Virus record (IMG/VR): IMGVR_UViG_3300041407_000068
Coordinates: 1-38,298 of that record
DNA from: a virus
Strand: one strand, 5' to 3'
DNA: 38,298 nucleotides
Below are positions 31,038 to 37,745 of the stretch, in pieces. Under the pieces are notes generated by a model that did not search any database, was not told the DNA's origin, and saw nothing but the letters and a program-made list of their open reading frames with translations. The stretch's first letter is position 1. The number at the start of each line of letters is the position of its first letter. The translations under genes were made by a program, and so were the position numbers.

Positions 31038-31195
31038 TCGGAGACCTCGTCAAGCTCGCGAGCGTCATCACTATCAAGCAGCAACGCTCTCTGGCAGCGC
31101 GCCGTGTGGTGCGACAGGGTGCCGAAGCCGTTGAATTGCATGCCGCAGCCTTGGCATTCATGTTCTGATTCGTGCTGCTCGTCTGGCTCGCTCAT
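31034..31195 (-). CDS. Small zinc-finger protein
   Basis: A 53-residue protein starting MSEPDEQHESEHECQGCGMQ, followed by FNGFGTLSHHTARCQRALLL and an acidic tail. The spacing CxxC ... H-H ... C suggests a single zinc finger (HHTARC as C2HC-type ligands). The ATG is 2 nt after the previous stop. It is one of several zinc-binding small proteins in this operon; the target is unknown. Confidence 0.65.
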   Translation of the reverse strand: MSEPDEQHESEHECQGCGMQFNGFGTLSHHTARCQRALLLDSDDARELDEVSE

Positions 31196-31196
31196 A

Positions 31197-31373
31197 TCAA
31201 TCCTCACTCTGTTTCCCTGCATACGGCTTTCCGCATCTCGGGCAATCACCGTGGTTAGAAAACCACTCAGCCGAATAGGCGCTCTTGTGGCACTCGGTAC
31301 AATTGACCATTACGAGGTCTTCGGGCGGATCAAGGGGCGGGCCTCCGATGTAGATGCGGTTGCGTGGTTTCAT
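31197..31373 (-). CDS. Small zinc ribbon protein
   Basis: A 58-residue protein starting MKPRNRIYIGGPPLDPPEDL, then a zinc ribbon with CTECHK and CPRCGKP separated by about 18 residues (CxxC-x18-CxxC). The IYIGGPP start is unusual. The short form fits a nucleic-acid or protein-binding ribbon. The ATG (31373) was chosen since it leads directly into the conserved part; the stop overlaps the next gene's leader region. Function unknown. Confidence 0.65.
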   Translation of the reverse strand: MKPRNRIYIGGPPLDPPEDLVMVNCTECHKSAYSAEWFSNHGDCPRCGKPYAGKQSED

Positions 31374-31681
31374 AATTTCCCGGCCCCGCGACACTTCCAG
31401 CAGTCCGAGTCGCTGTAATGGCTTGAGCTGATGATTTCGATCAGCCGACCAGTACCCTTGCAGGTCACGCAGAAGACTTTAGCCTGCTCGATTTTTAGCT
31501 TGCGGCTCAGCTCAGCAGCTTCACGCACGGCTGGGTTTTCAACCGGCGCTGAGTAGTCGCCCTGTACGCTTGCGCATGATTCGAAGTCCTTTGCCATCGC
31601 CTCGATCTGCTCGCTCGTGGCTTCAACGCCGTGATCGCCAAGAATCTCTTCTAGGCAGATTCGCCAGTATTCAATACTCAT
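31370..31681 (-). CDS. Protein with DnaJ-type zinc finger
   Basis: A 103-residue protein starting MSIEYWRICLEEILGDHGVE. The C-terminal third has two CxxCxGxG motifs (CVTCKGTGRL and CWKCRGAGKL), the pair needed for one DnaJ-type zinc centre, whereas real DnaJ has four repeats. The N-terminal part resembles short phage proteins with SxEQIEAMAKDFE. It could bind an unfolded protein or a partner; not a chaperone by itself, as no J domain is present. The ATG overlaps the previous stop by one nt (TGATG). Confidence 0.75.
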   Translation of the reverse strand: MSIEYWRICLEEILGDHGVEATSEQIEAMAKDFESCASVQGDYSAPVENPAVREAAELSRKLKIEQAKVFCVTCKGTGRLIEIISSSHYSDSDCWKCRGAGKL

Positions 31682-31905
31682 CAGTAAATCCCCGCAGCTT
31701 TGCCAAACCAGGCGCCGAACAGAGTCAGCGCCGCGATGATGACCACGATCCCAAGCAGCCACGATGCCCGAGGCTCGTCCTTTGTCGGCGCCGTCAGCGC
31801 GCTTAACGGAATCGGCTCATCGATCGTCAGCATGTAGCCGTTTAGCCGCCAGTGCGACAGATAGGCAAGTTCCTTGCGGGTGCAGCGTTTGGCTTGGGTC
31901 TTCAT
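31681..31905 (-). CDS. Small single-span membrane protein
   Basis: A 74-residue protein with a cytoplasmic, basic start (MKTQAKRCTRKELAYLSHWR) and one clear membrane helix (about residues 48-68, ASWLLGIVVIIAALTLFGAW), ending in GKAAGIY. No known family. TGGAAGCGACC precedes the ATG. Early phage membrane microproteins often affect the host envelope or superinfection, but nothing here identifies the target. Confidence 0.65.
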   Translation of the reverse strand: MKTQAKRCTRKELAYLSHWRLNGYMLTIDEPIPLSALTAPTKDEPRASWLLGIVVIIAALTLFGAWFGKAAGIY

Positions 31906-31941
31906 GGTCGCTTCCAGAGTGGCGGGGTTAGTCGGTGCGCA

Positions 31942-32154
31942 TCAGTCGTCGCATACGCCATCGCATGCCGCATAATCGACAACTATGGTTGCGGGCTTGT
32001 CTGTGTATGCCCACGAAGATACATTTCTCCAATCGATACGATCCGCGCGCTGAACAATCTCTTGGCCTCCGCCACGAGCGTGAACTATGGAATCCTTCTT
32101 TACCCCAGCTGGCCGGCGGGACCCATTCCGAACGTGTAATTGAAACTCGCTCAT
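31942..32154 (-). CDS. Hypothetical small protein
   Basis: A 70-residue protein starting MSEFQLHVRNGSRRPAGVKK and ending with TIVVDYAACDGVCDD. The start ATG at 32154 has GGAGATTGAG ahead. The C-terminal Cys pair could bind metal. No domain recognised; function unknown. Confidence 0.6.
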   Translation of the reverse strand: MSEFQLHVRNGSRRPAGVKKDSIVHARGGGQEIVQRADRIDWRNVSSWAYTDKPATIVVDYAACDGVCDD

Positions 32155-32166
32155 CTCAATCTCCAA

Positions 32167-32481
32167 TCAGGCGATATACCCGCCCGGCATAGTGGTAACG
32201 ACTTTCTTCGGCGCGTCGTGCATGCGGCCGTTGGCGCAGTCACTGACGTTTGGGAGGTGCGCGGCGCGCTTCAGCTCCGCGGTTCCGACCATGATGCCGG
32301 CTGCCGTGCAGAGTTTTCGGTAGGCCCGGGATTCGACTGCATCCAGATGCCCGGTGGCGAACAGCGTATCCACCAGTTCTTTGGCTGCCGCCAGATTCTC
32401 CCGCGCCACCGTCGGGTGCTTCACGTCTTTGGCAAACTCCAGCAGCAGATGAAAGCGCTGCTCAAGGTAGATCGGCATCAT
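32167..32481 (-). CDS. Hypothetical early protein
   Basis: A 104-residue helical protein (IYLEQRFHLLLEFAKDVKHP, then ENLAAAKELVDTLFATGHLD). The second half (SRAYRKLCTAAGIMVGTAEL) contains Cys but no metal motif. Two consecutive ATGs exist; AAGGGGAATAACC precedes both. It follows the 48-codon gene by 11 nt. No function can be assigned. Confidence 0.65.
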   Translation of the reverse strand: MMPIYLEQRFHLLLEFAKDVKHPTVARENLAAAKELVDTLFATGHLDAVESRAYRKLCTAAGIMVGTAELKRAAHLPNVSDCANGRMHDAPKKVVTTMPGGYIA

Positions 32482-32492
32482 GGTTATTCCCC

Positions 32493-32639
32493 TTAACGGA
32501 ACAGGATCGGCAAGAACGGCACGTTTTCTTCGCTGAGCATGTACCAGAGTTCGCGGATCTCACGCGGCTCGACGAAGCGCAGGTAACCGCTTCCGAAGTC
32601 GGCGACGTGTAGGCCTTTGGTGCGTCTGCGTTCTTGCAT
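32493..32639 (-). CDS. 48-residue early protein
   Basis: A short open frame with a good ribosome site (GGGAGAACGACC, then ATG). It begins MQERRRTKGLHVADFGSGYL and ends in a hydrophobic segment (ENVPFLPILFR). Basic N terminus; not membrane-like enough to call a span. Its stop lies 11 nt before the next start. Its coding character (matching codon use, coupling) supports it, but nothing is known of its role. Confidence 0.6.
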   Translation of the reverse strand: MQERRRTKGLHVADFGSGYLRFVEPREIRELWYMLSEENVPFLPILFR

Positions 32640-32704
32640 GGTCGTTCTCCCGGTTGTTGTACTGGCAAAGCCCCAGTTAAGGGGATTGATGTGGGCGGGG
32701 TTGG

Positions 32705-32860
32705 TTAGCAGCCACTGCGCGCTTCATGTTCAGACTCGGCGGCCTCTTGCAGTTCGCGAATCTTCTGTTCGGTCTTGGCTGCCATTACAGTTTTGCCGCG
32801 AGCATTGAAGTCTTCCAGCATTTCGCAAAGGGACTTGAGTTGCGCTTGTTGGTTGGTCAT
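32705..32860 (-). CDS. First gene of leftward early operon, small coiled-coil protein
   Basis: A 51-residue helical protein: MTNQQAQLKSLCEMLEDFNA, then KTVMAAKTEQKIRELQEAAE. Heptad-like spacing suggests a small coiled coil or helical hairpin. GGAGCAAGACGAG precedes the ATG. It is the first gene after the promoter at 32895-32923, so it is probably made early and in quantity. It could be a host-takeover factor; no specific hint. Confidence 0.65.
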   Translation of the reverse strand: MTNQQAQLKSLCEMLEDFNARGKTVMAAKTEQKIRELQEAAESEHEARSGC

Positions 32861-32894
32861 CTCGTCTTGCTCCGTTGTTCGTTTCGATGTGGCG

Positions 32895-32923
32895 ACAATA
32901 TCAATATGCAGATAATGCGTCAA
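32895..32923 (-). promoter_or_regulatory. Leftward early promoter
   Basis: Leftward TTGACG, 17-bp spacer, TATTGT. It lies 35 bp upstream of the first small gene and about 60 bp beyond the terminator of the oppositely positioned regulator-region gene, so it fits the start of the long leftward early operon. Confidence 0.55.
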
Positions 32924-32981
32924 CGAGCATTGGAAATATATTTAAAGGCTTGTGAGGATGCGAGATAGATAAATCTCAGGC

Positions 32982-33009
32982 AAAGAAAAGCCCAGCGCTT
33001 GGCTGGGCT
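32982..33009 (-). terminator. Rho-independent terminator after leftward regulator-region gene
   Basis: AGCCCAGC-(5 nt)-GCTGGGCT, 8 perfect pairs, followed on the leftward RNA by TTTTCTTTG. It lies 17 nt past the stop of the gene at 33026-33562, making that gene a separate transcription unit. The plus-strand side has CTTTT and may also stop rightward RNA. Confidence 0.85.
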
Positions 33010-33025
33010 CTTTTGGCGCGACTGA

Positions 33026-33562
33026 TCAGGCTGCCTTTTTCAACTCGGCCGGTGCCTTCTTCGTGTATTGCGACAGGAGGCGCTGAAGCTTTGCCTCGAA
33101 CTCATCGCGCTCACTGTCAGGCAGGTGCTTGATCACCGCCGATATATCGTGAACGAGGAAGCCGGTCAGGATGTCATCCTTGCTGATCTGGACGCCAACC
33201 AATGAAGGCATCACCTCGGCCTTTACGCGGTTTGCTGCCTTGACCTCATTTACGGCGTTCCTGATGTCTCGCATCGTCTTGTAGTCCCGGATGTCCAGGC
33301 CGAATTTGTACATGTTTCGCAGAGCGCTCAGGTAGTTCTTCACCGTCGGCGGAGCGGCCGTTAGATCTGAGCCGGCTTTTGGCCTTCCCTTCCCCATCAA
33401 CCATCCGTTTTCCTGATAAGCCTTGGCAAACAGAGGCTCCGCAATATCGGCTGTGAAGGCCTTGTGTTTTACCAGGTACGCGATGCACTGAGCGCCAAGG
33501 TCGTCCCGCTTTCCGTCCAGATCTCCAGCTTCCTGAAACATTTTCGCAAGTATGGTTTTCAT
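33026..33562 (-). CDS. Hypothetical protein in immunity-region position
   Basis: A 178-residue protein starting MKTILAKMFQEAGDLDGKRD. The middle part (APPTVKNYLSALRNMYKFGLD, about residues 69-90) looks like the helical core-binding type of region, and the end is basic (AELKKAA). It has its own terminator and is transcribed away from the XRE gene, the place where many phages keep a repressor or antirepressor. No HTH is obvious, so it could be a non-classical regulator. The start at 33562 has AGGTCACACATC ahead. Function unknown. Confidence 0.6.
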   Translation of the reverse strand: MKTILAKMFQEAGDLDGKRDDLGAQCIAYLVKHKAFTADIAEPLFAKAYQENGWLMGKGRPKAGSDLTAAPPTVKNYLSALRNMYKFGLDIRDYKTMRDIRNAVNEVKAANRVKAEVMPSLVGVQISKDDILTGFLVHDISAVIKHLPDSERDEFEAKLQRLLSQYTKKAPAELKKAA

Positions 33563-33789
33563 GATGTGTGACCTGCTGCTGTCGTTCGCCGCAAGTGCGC
33601 TCCCTCCTGGAGGCCCTACCTTCTGCGGCACGGGCGGTTGCCCGGTCCATGTAAGTATGGGTTGTATGCGCGATCAAGCAAGCGACACTGACGGACGGCA
33701 ATCACAAGAAAACTAATTAGTCGTTGATCACAAAACGTAAGAAGCATACGATGTGCCGGCACACACTTATGAACCATCCAGGGGAAGAT
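33563..33789. promoter_or_regulatory. Divergent control region
   Basis: This 227-bp gap lies between divergent genes. It holds a plus-strand promoter (33724-33752) and a weaker minus-strand candidate near 33648-33676 (TTGCTT, 18 bp, TACTTA). GCATAC occurs in each direction next to both (in GCATACAAC leftward and GCATACGAT rightward) and may mark operators. An A/T-rich patch lies around 33708-33722. Confidence 0.45.
33724..33752 (+). promoter_or_regulatory. Rightward early promoter
   Basis: TTGATC, 17-bp spacer, TACGAT. It lies 37 bp upstream of the XRE gene's ATG and directs transcription to the replication genes. Four matches in each box; the fit is fair. Confidence 0.55.
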
Positions 33790-33990
33790 ATGAATATTGG
33801 AAAATCTCTGAAGATTGCCTTGCTACAAAACGACATGGAGCAGGCTGATCTTGCGAATCGGATGGGAATACATCAGTCGAACATCAGTCGTATCGCCTGC
33901 TGCAAAACGATTACCACCGAAACACTTGAGCGGATTGCAGCCGCCTTCAATATGAAGGTCAGTGAATTTGTTGCGATCGGTGAGGACTGA
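33790..33990 (+). CDS. XRE-family small helix-turn-helix regulator (Cro-like position)
   Basis: A 66-residue protein with a clear lambda-type HTH: EQADLANRMGIHQSNISRIA (about residues 19-38) followed by the conserved end TTETLERIAAAFNMKVSEFV. It is the first gene of the rightward operon and lacks any C-terminal cleavage or dimer domain, so its size and place fit a Cro-like repressor or early regulator rather than a CI repressor. AGGGGAAGAT precedes the ATG, which is why upstream in-frame starts are rejected. Confidence 0.82.
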   Translation: MNIGKSLKIALLQNDMEQADLANRMGIHQSNISRIACCKTITTETLERIAAAFNMKVSEFVAIGED

Positions 33991-33993
33991 GAA

Positions 33994-34902
33994 ATGGCCC
34001 GGGCGCGCAACATAAAGCCCGCTCTTTTCAAGAACGAGATTCTTGGGGTGGCAGATCCGATCTACACGCTTCTGTTTTCAGGGTTGTGGCTTCTTGCTGA
34101 CCGCGAAGGACGGTTAGAAGATCGGCCTTTGAGAATCAAGGCTGAGTTATTTCCGTACCGTGACGGCATGGATATGCCAGCCATGCTCGGATGGCTTCAC
34201 GATTCTGGATTTATTTATCGGTACTCGTACGGAGAAAATCGGTACATAGAGATCGCGAATTTCACGAAACATCAAAACCCACACAAGAATGAGGCGGCCT
34301 CAGAAATTCCTTCTGTATCAATAGGATGTATCAGTACCGATAAAATCGGAACGAATACCGATAAAATCGGAAGCGCTCCGGCTGATTCCCTCTCTCTTGA
34401 TCTTCTGATTCCTGATTCCCTCTCTCTTGATTCCCTTAACACTGATTCAAAAACCTTGACGAGCGCTGTCGCTCCGTCGCCGGCCAAAAAACCAAGGAAG
34501 CCGAAAGATCTAGAGGCTGAAGCGGCGAAGGAGATAAACCGGGAGACATGGCGGGCGTATGCCGATTCGTATTTCAACCGATACGGGGCTGAGCCGGTTC
34601 GCAACGCCAAGTCGAACGCATTGGTGGCCCAGCTAGTTCAGCGCCTTGGTGCTGAAGAGGCGCCCGATGTCGCGTTTTACTACGTGACGATCAACGATGC
34701 GTTTTATCTGCGGACGCTGCACGACCTTGGCAACTTGGTGGCCAAGTGCGAATCAATTCGAACGCAATGGGCTACTGGCCGCCAGATGACCGGGACAACC
34801 GCTAGGCAGATGGAAAACACTCAATCCAACATGACCGCCGCCGAAGAGGCTAAGCGGATGCTGAGAGAAGGAGGGACACAAAATGCTTTCCTCGCACGAT
34901 AA
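33994..34902 (+). CDS. Phage replication initiator (O-like)
   Basis: A 302-residue protein. The N-terminal 100 residues (ARNIKPALFKNEILGVADPI, then GLWLLADREGRLEDRPLRIK, and FIYRYSYGENRYIEIANFTKHQ) are the winged-helix part found in many phage initiators and replisome organisers. Residues about 108-165 are a repetitive, hydrophilic linker coded by tandem DNA repeats. The C-terminal part (WRAYADSYFNRYGAEPVRNA to TRWATGR-like helices) resembles the DnaT/helicase-loading half. An in-gene origin and the following loader gene support the call. It begins 3 nt after the XRE stop. Confidence 0.75.
   Translation: MARARNIKPALFKNEILGVADPIYTLLFSGLWLLADREGRLEDRPLRIKAELFPYRDGMDMPAMLGWLHDSGFIYRYSYGENRYIEIANFTKHQNPHKNEAASEIPSVSIGCISTDKIGTNTDKIGSAPADSLSLDLLIPDSLSLDSLNTDSKTLTSAVAPSPAKKPRKPKDLEAEAAKEINRETWRAYADSYFNRYGAEPVRNAKSNALVAQLVQRLGAEEAPDVAFYYVTINDAFYLRTLHDLGNLVAKCESIRTQWATGRQMTGTTARQMENTQSNMTAAEEAKRMLREGGTQNAFLAR
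34335..34431 (+). repeat. Candidate replication origin: iterons inside initiator gene
   Basis: Two copies of TACCGATAAAATCGGAA at 34335-34351 and 34356-34372, with 21-bp period (two helical turns); each has an inner palindrome CCGAT-AAA-ATCGG. They are followed by two 19-bp copies of TGATTCCCTCTCTCTTGAT (34383-34401 and 34413-34431), then A/T-richer DNA. In lambda the origin iterons are also inside the initiator gene. Confidence 0.65.
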
Positions 34903-35641
34903 GAGCCAGCTGATCGATGCGCTTTGCGTGACGGCCGAAGCCATGGGCAATGTGATTACAGCGTCGACCGCGATGATGATGGCCGATGACTTGGCTGATT
35001 ACTCGCTTCCAGAGCTGGGGCGCGCGCTGCGGGCCTGCCGCCGTGAGGTGAAGGGTCGGCTGTCGGTCGCCGATGTTATTCAGCGCTGCCAGGCAGAGGA
35101 TGGGCGGCTGGCCAAGGATGAGGCATGGGCCGAGGGGCTTGAGTCGTCTGACGAATACGGAACAGCGGTCATGACCTGGGAGATTCAGCAGGCCATGGCC
35201 GTCGCCAAAGTGATCATGGATGAGGGCGATCAGGTCGGCGCGCGCATGGCGTTCATGTCCGCCTACGAGCGACTTGTAAGGGAAAGTCGGCAGATCAACC
35301 GGCCGGTTGAGTGGATCGTTTCGCTGGGCTTCGACAAAGAGCGCCGAGTTACTGCGGTTGAAAAGGCGGTCCAGTTGAAACGAATCCCGCGAGAGAAGGC
35401 GGATCTTTATCTGAAAGGCCTGTGCCTGGAAGCTCCTGGCAAAACCAGTCAAGCAATCGCAGGCCTGATCACCGGGAAGGTCGTCAAGCCGAAGGAGGAG
35501 GATCGCAAGAAGTTCGCAAGCTTGAAGGAAATGGTTAAGCATCGCGCCGAGGAACTGGCAGCCATGACGCCTGAAGAAAAAGCGGCCGAACGTGAGCGTG
35601 AACTTCACGAACACAACAAAATCATCAAGGGTATCGACTGA
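34883..35641 (+). CDS. Probable helicase loader / replication protein (P-like)
   Basis: A 252-residue protein that starts inside the end of the initiator gene. The N terminus (QLIDALCVTAEAMGNVITAS, DDLADYSLPELGRALRACRR) has the pattern of proteins placed in the lambda P position in Pseudomonas phages. The middle has VARMAFMSAYERLVRESRQ-like helices and the C terminus is a charged helix (LAAMTPEEKAAERERELHEH). No Walker A is seen, so it is not an AAA+ loader; a lambda-P-type adaptor is more likely. AGGAGGGACACAAA precedes the ATG. Confidence 0.65.
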   Translation: MLSSHDKSQLIDALCVTAEAMGNVITASTAMMMADDLADYSLPELGRALRACRREVKGRLSVADVIQRCQAEDGRLAKDEAWAEGLESSDEYGTAVMTWEIQQAMAVAKVIMDEGDQVGARMAFMSAYERLVRESRQINRPVEWIVSLGFDKERRVTAVEKAVQLKRIPREKADLYLKGLCLEAPGKTSQAIAGLITGKVVKPKEEDRKKFASLKEMVKHRAEELAAMTPEEKAAERERELHEHNKIIKGID

Positions 35642-35688
35642 TAACGGTCAGGCAATGCCCTGCACTTCAAACCTGAGAGGTTTTAAGC

Positions 35689-35862
35689 ATGAAAACGAAT
35701 CAACGTACCGCCTCAACTCCAGCGAGCCGTGAAGAGCCCTTCAAGGACTGGAAGACCGCAAGGGAAAGATCAGAGCAAAAGGTCGCTTTGATCGGCTGGC
35801 TGATGGTCATGATCATCGCAACGGCGGCAGGCTTTCTGATCGGTTTTATCGCGAAGAACTGA
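35689..35862 (+). CDS. 57-residue membrane microprotein, paralogue A
   Basis: A short gene with a good ribosome site (GAGAGGTTTTAAGC). The N-terminal 32 residues are polar (RTASTPASREEPFKDWKTAR); the rest is a single membrane helix starting IGWLMVMIIATAAGFLIGFI. The end GFLIGFIAKN is nearly the same as in the 42-residue protein at 36898-37026, so the two are paralogues. Role unknown; tail-anchored topology suggests an inner-membrane partner. Confidence 0.65.
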   Translation: MKTNQRTASTPASREEPFKDWKTARERSEQKVALIGWLMVMIIATAAGFLIGFIAKN

Positions 35863-35890
35863 CATCAACGAAATTGAATGGGGATTCAAA

Positions 35891-36166
35891 ATGAACGAGA
35901 AGATGCGGGAAGAGTTTGAGGCGTGGGCAATTACCAGCGCATGGCTTGGATTGGTAGGCGATGACCTTGAGTTTATCAATGGCGGCTACGTTTACCCTGA
36001 AGTCAAATCGGCATGGCTATCCTGGCAAGCATCCCGCGAATCGCTGGTGATTGACTTGTCCGACCTGTCGCGATGCTTCAGCCCGAACGATTGTGGTGAT
36101 TGGGCGATGTGGCTGGATGATGTGCGGATAATGGCGCAGGCAGCCGGCCTGAAGGTGAAGCTATGA
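35891..36166 (+). CDS. Hypothetical early protein
   Basis: A 91-residue protein: MNEKMREEFEAWAITSAWLG, then GGYVYPEVKSAWLSWQASRE. The EFEAW-...-AWxxWQ spacing is common in small phage proteins that occur in repeated, variable copies; their job is not known. AATGGGGATTCAAA precedes the ATG. The stop overlaps the next gene by 4 nt. Confidence 0.75.
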   Translation: MNEKMREEFEAWAITSAWLGLVGDDLEFINGGYVYPEVKSAWLSWQASRESLVIDLSDLSRCFSPNDCGDWAMWLDDVRIMAQAAGLKVKL

Positions 36167-36894
36167 GCGACCATAGCGAACTGAAGCGACTGGCTGAGGA
36201 AGCGAAATCTGAATTTCCTGAATGGTACACGGTGGAACAGCTGAGCTTCCGGGCCGTGGATGAAGCGGAGTATGTTTTCGCTGCAAGTCCCGATGTAGTG
36301 CTGGCGCTGATCTCCGATCTTAACGTGTCGAACAATGTCGGCCGCGCCCTGGGCGAAACGCTTGGGTCAGTTGTCGATAGCCGTGACGCGCTCGTTCGTG
36401 TTGTTGACCAGCTCAAGTCCGAGAACGAGGCGCTGCGCTCGAAACTCTCCACGGTCCACTTAGTCTGCGACCGCCTTCCAGATCAGGACGGCTGCCGATT
36501 CATCGAGCTGGAGAACCCGCAGGGCGAGAGCTTGGGCGCTGAGGCCGGCAAGTGGGAGATTCGTCCGGATGGTCTGGCGCAGTTGGTGGTGGCGTTGGGC
36601 GATCCTGACAGCAAGCGTCTGGCCGCGCTGCTGGAGTGCGCGCAAGGTGATTGCCGCCAGGCCGTGCAGATCATCGAGAAGCTGACGCCTCAAGCGGAGC
36701 TTTACCAGCAAATCCAGATTGCAGCTGGCTCACTTCCATCAGGATGGGAGATTGCACTGCGTGTTGAGAACGGTTGCGGGAGCGTTGATTTGATCGACCC
36801 ATATGGAACGGTCGTTGACCTTGACAATGTGGATGAATCGCTTGGCGAGTCGATTGCCAGTGCAGTCGCGTTTGCCATGAGCAAGGAGGGCTGA
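36163..36894 (+). CDS. Ea22-like early protein
   Basis: A 243-residue protein. It starts SDHSELKRLAEEAKSEFPEW, a pattern of Ea22-like proteins with LKRLAE and FAASPDVVLALI, then a coiled coil (about residues 80-95, QLKSENEALRSKLSTV) and a C-terminal region that ends LDNVDESLGESIASAVAFAM. Ea22-like proteins are early, non-essential phage proteins of unknown function. Its ATG overlaps the previous stop (ATGA). Confidence 0.7.
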   Translation: MSDHSELKRLAEEAKSEFPEWYTVEQLSFRAVDEAEYVFAASPDVVLALISDLNVSNNVGRALGETLGSVVDSRDALVRVVDQLKSENEALRSKLSTVHLVCDRLPDQDGCRFIELENPQGESLGAEAGKWEIRPDGLAQLVVALGDPDSKRLAALLECAQGDCRQAVQIIEKLTPQAELYQQIQIAAGSLPSGWEIALRVENGCGSVDLIDPYGTVVDLDNVDESLGESIASAVAFAMSKEG

Positions 36895-36897
36895 GCC

Positions 36898-37026
36898 ATG
36901 AGTGGATACAGCGAGGAACGCCGCGCCCAAGACGCGAAAGAAACCCGGGAAGGTTGCATAGGCTGGCTGGCAGTTATGACAGCTGCAACGCTCGCCGGCT
37001 TCCTGATCGGCTACCTAGCACAATAA
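36898..37026 (+). CDS. 42-residue membrane microprotein, paralogue B
   Basis: A 42-codon gene with a very strong ribosome site (AAGGAGGGCTGAGCC). It has a charged start (MSGYSEERRAQDAKETREGC) and one membrane helix (IGWLAVMTAATLAGFLIGYL), ending in AQ. The helix repeats that of the 57-residue protein at 35689-35862 (IGWL-VM-AT-AGFLIG), so both come from one ancestor. Confidence 0.65.
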   Translation: MSGYSEERRAQDAKETREGCIGWLAVMTAATLAGFLIGYLAQ

Positions 37027-37074
37027 TGCCTTTGATGAAATAGGCACATTTTCGATCTAGAAATGGGGATTTTT

Positions 37075-37101
37075 ATGATTATTGAGCAGGTTTTACGATG
37101 A
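37075..37101 (+). other. 8-codon leader frame
   Basis: MIIEQVLR with AATGGGGATTTTT directly ahead, the local ribosome-site style, and a TGA that overlaps the next gene's ATG. It may couple translation; it may also be chance. Confidence 0.35.
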
Positions 37102-37562
37102 GTAAGCGTAAAGCGCATAACCCGAGACACAGGGTTGAGCGCTCACTCAGGTCGCTGCTGAAGTCGAATCACGTCGCGGTGGTGTGCATCGAGACGACTG
37201 AGCGTCAGGGCTTGATCAATTGGAAGTCAGCCAAGAGCATTGCGCCGTCGCAGGCTATTGCTGATGCGGTGTGTGAGATTGCGCACCGATGGACGATCCT
37301 TGTGGGCGTGATGTGCCAGGCGCCTGACGGTGTGCAGTATCTGCGCTGTGAGGAAGCGTCACCGCAAGGCGTGTACCTGGCTTCGCACCTAAGCGACGTG
37401 ATCGCCAAGGTGCATGACGACTTCCTGGCCGGCGCCAATCCGAATCAGGTCGTGACGTCAGGATGGCTGGCGGTGCCGGATGAAGTGGAAATACCAGAAG
37501 CCCAGGCCGCGAAGGTGTTCGCTGCGGTGGGTGGATGGCAAGCGAAGGAGTCAGCAGCATGA
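37098..37562 (+). CDS. Hypothetical early protein
   Basis: A 154-residue protein starting MSKRKAHNPRHRVERSLRSL, a basic patch, then VAVVCIETTERQGLINWKSA and KSIAPSQAIADAVCEIAHRW. The middle and end look like a folded domain (VTSGWLAVPDEVEIPEAQA). Similar proteins are found in Pseudomonas phages; no function is known to me. The start overlaps an 8-codon leader frame. Confidence 0.7.
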   Translation: MSKRKAHNPRHRVERSLRSLLKSNHVAVVCIETTERQGLINWKSAKSIAPSQAIADAVCEIAHRWTILVGVMCQAPDGVQYLRCEEASPQGVYLASHLSDVIAKVHDDFLAGANPNQVVTSGWLAVPDEVEIPEAQAAKVFAAVGGWQAKESAA

Positions 37563-37723
37563 TTGAATTGATCGAAGTGGTTGATGTTGAGAATTCAGCG
37601 CCGCCGCGCGAACCGGTATGCAAGGATCACGACAGCGATTGCGAGGATATCGAAGATCGCATTGGCTGCTGGCTGTACGACATGGGGAAGGGCCGCTGCC
37701 CGTACCTGACGAACGACAAATAA
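37559..37723 (+). CDS. Hypothetical small acidic protein
   Basis: A 54-residue protein: MIELIEVVDVENSAPPREPV, then CKDHDSDCEDIEDRIGCWLY and MGKGRCPYLTNDK. Four Cys and the acidic content suggest a metal site. The ATG overlaps the preceding stop (ATGA), supporting translation coupling. Function unknown. Confidence 0.65.
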   Translation: MIELIEVVDVENSAPPREPVCKDHDSDCEDIEDRIGCWLYDMGKGRCPYLTNDK

Positions 37724-37745
37724 CCAATACCAATGGGGTGGCAGC

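Noticed and set aside
31370-31681. Annotation as DnaJ chaperone
   Set aside because: Only two CxxCxGxG repeats and no J domain.
32671-32684. CCCCAGTTAAGGGG as terminator
   Set aside because: The 4-bp stem is too short and there is only CTTTG after it in the leftward direction.
34850-35614. 254-codon minus-strand frame opposite the helicase-loader-like gene
   Set aside because: No ribosome site, wrong strand for the operon and shadow of the plus-strand gene.
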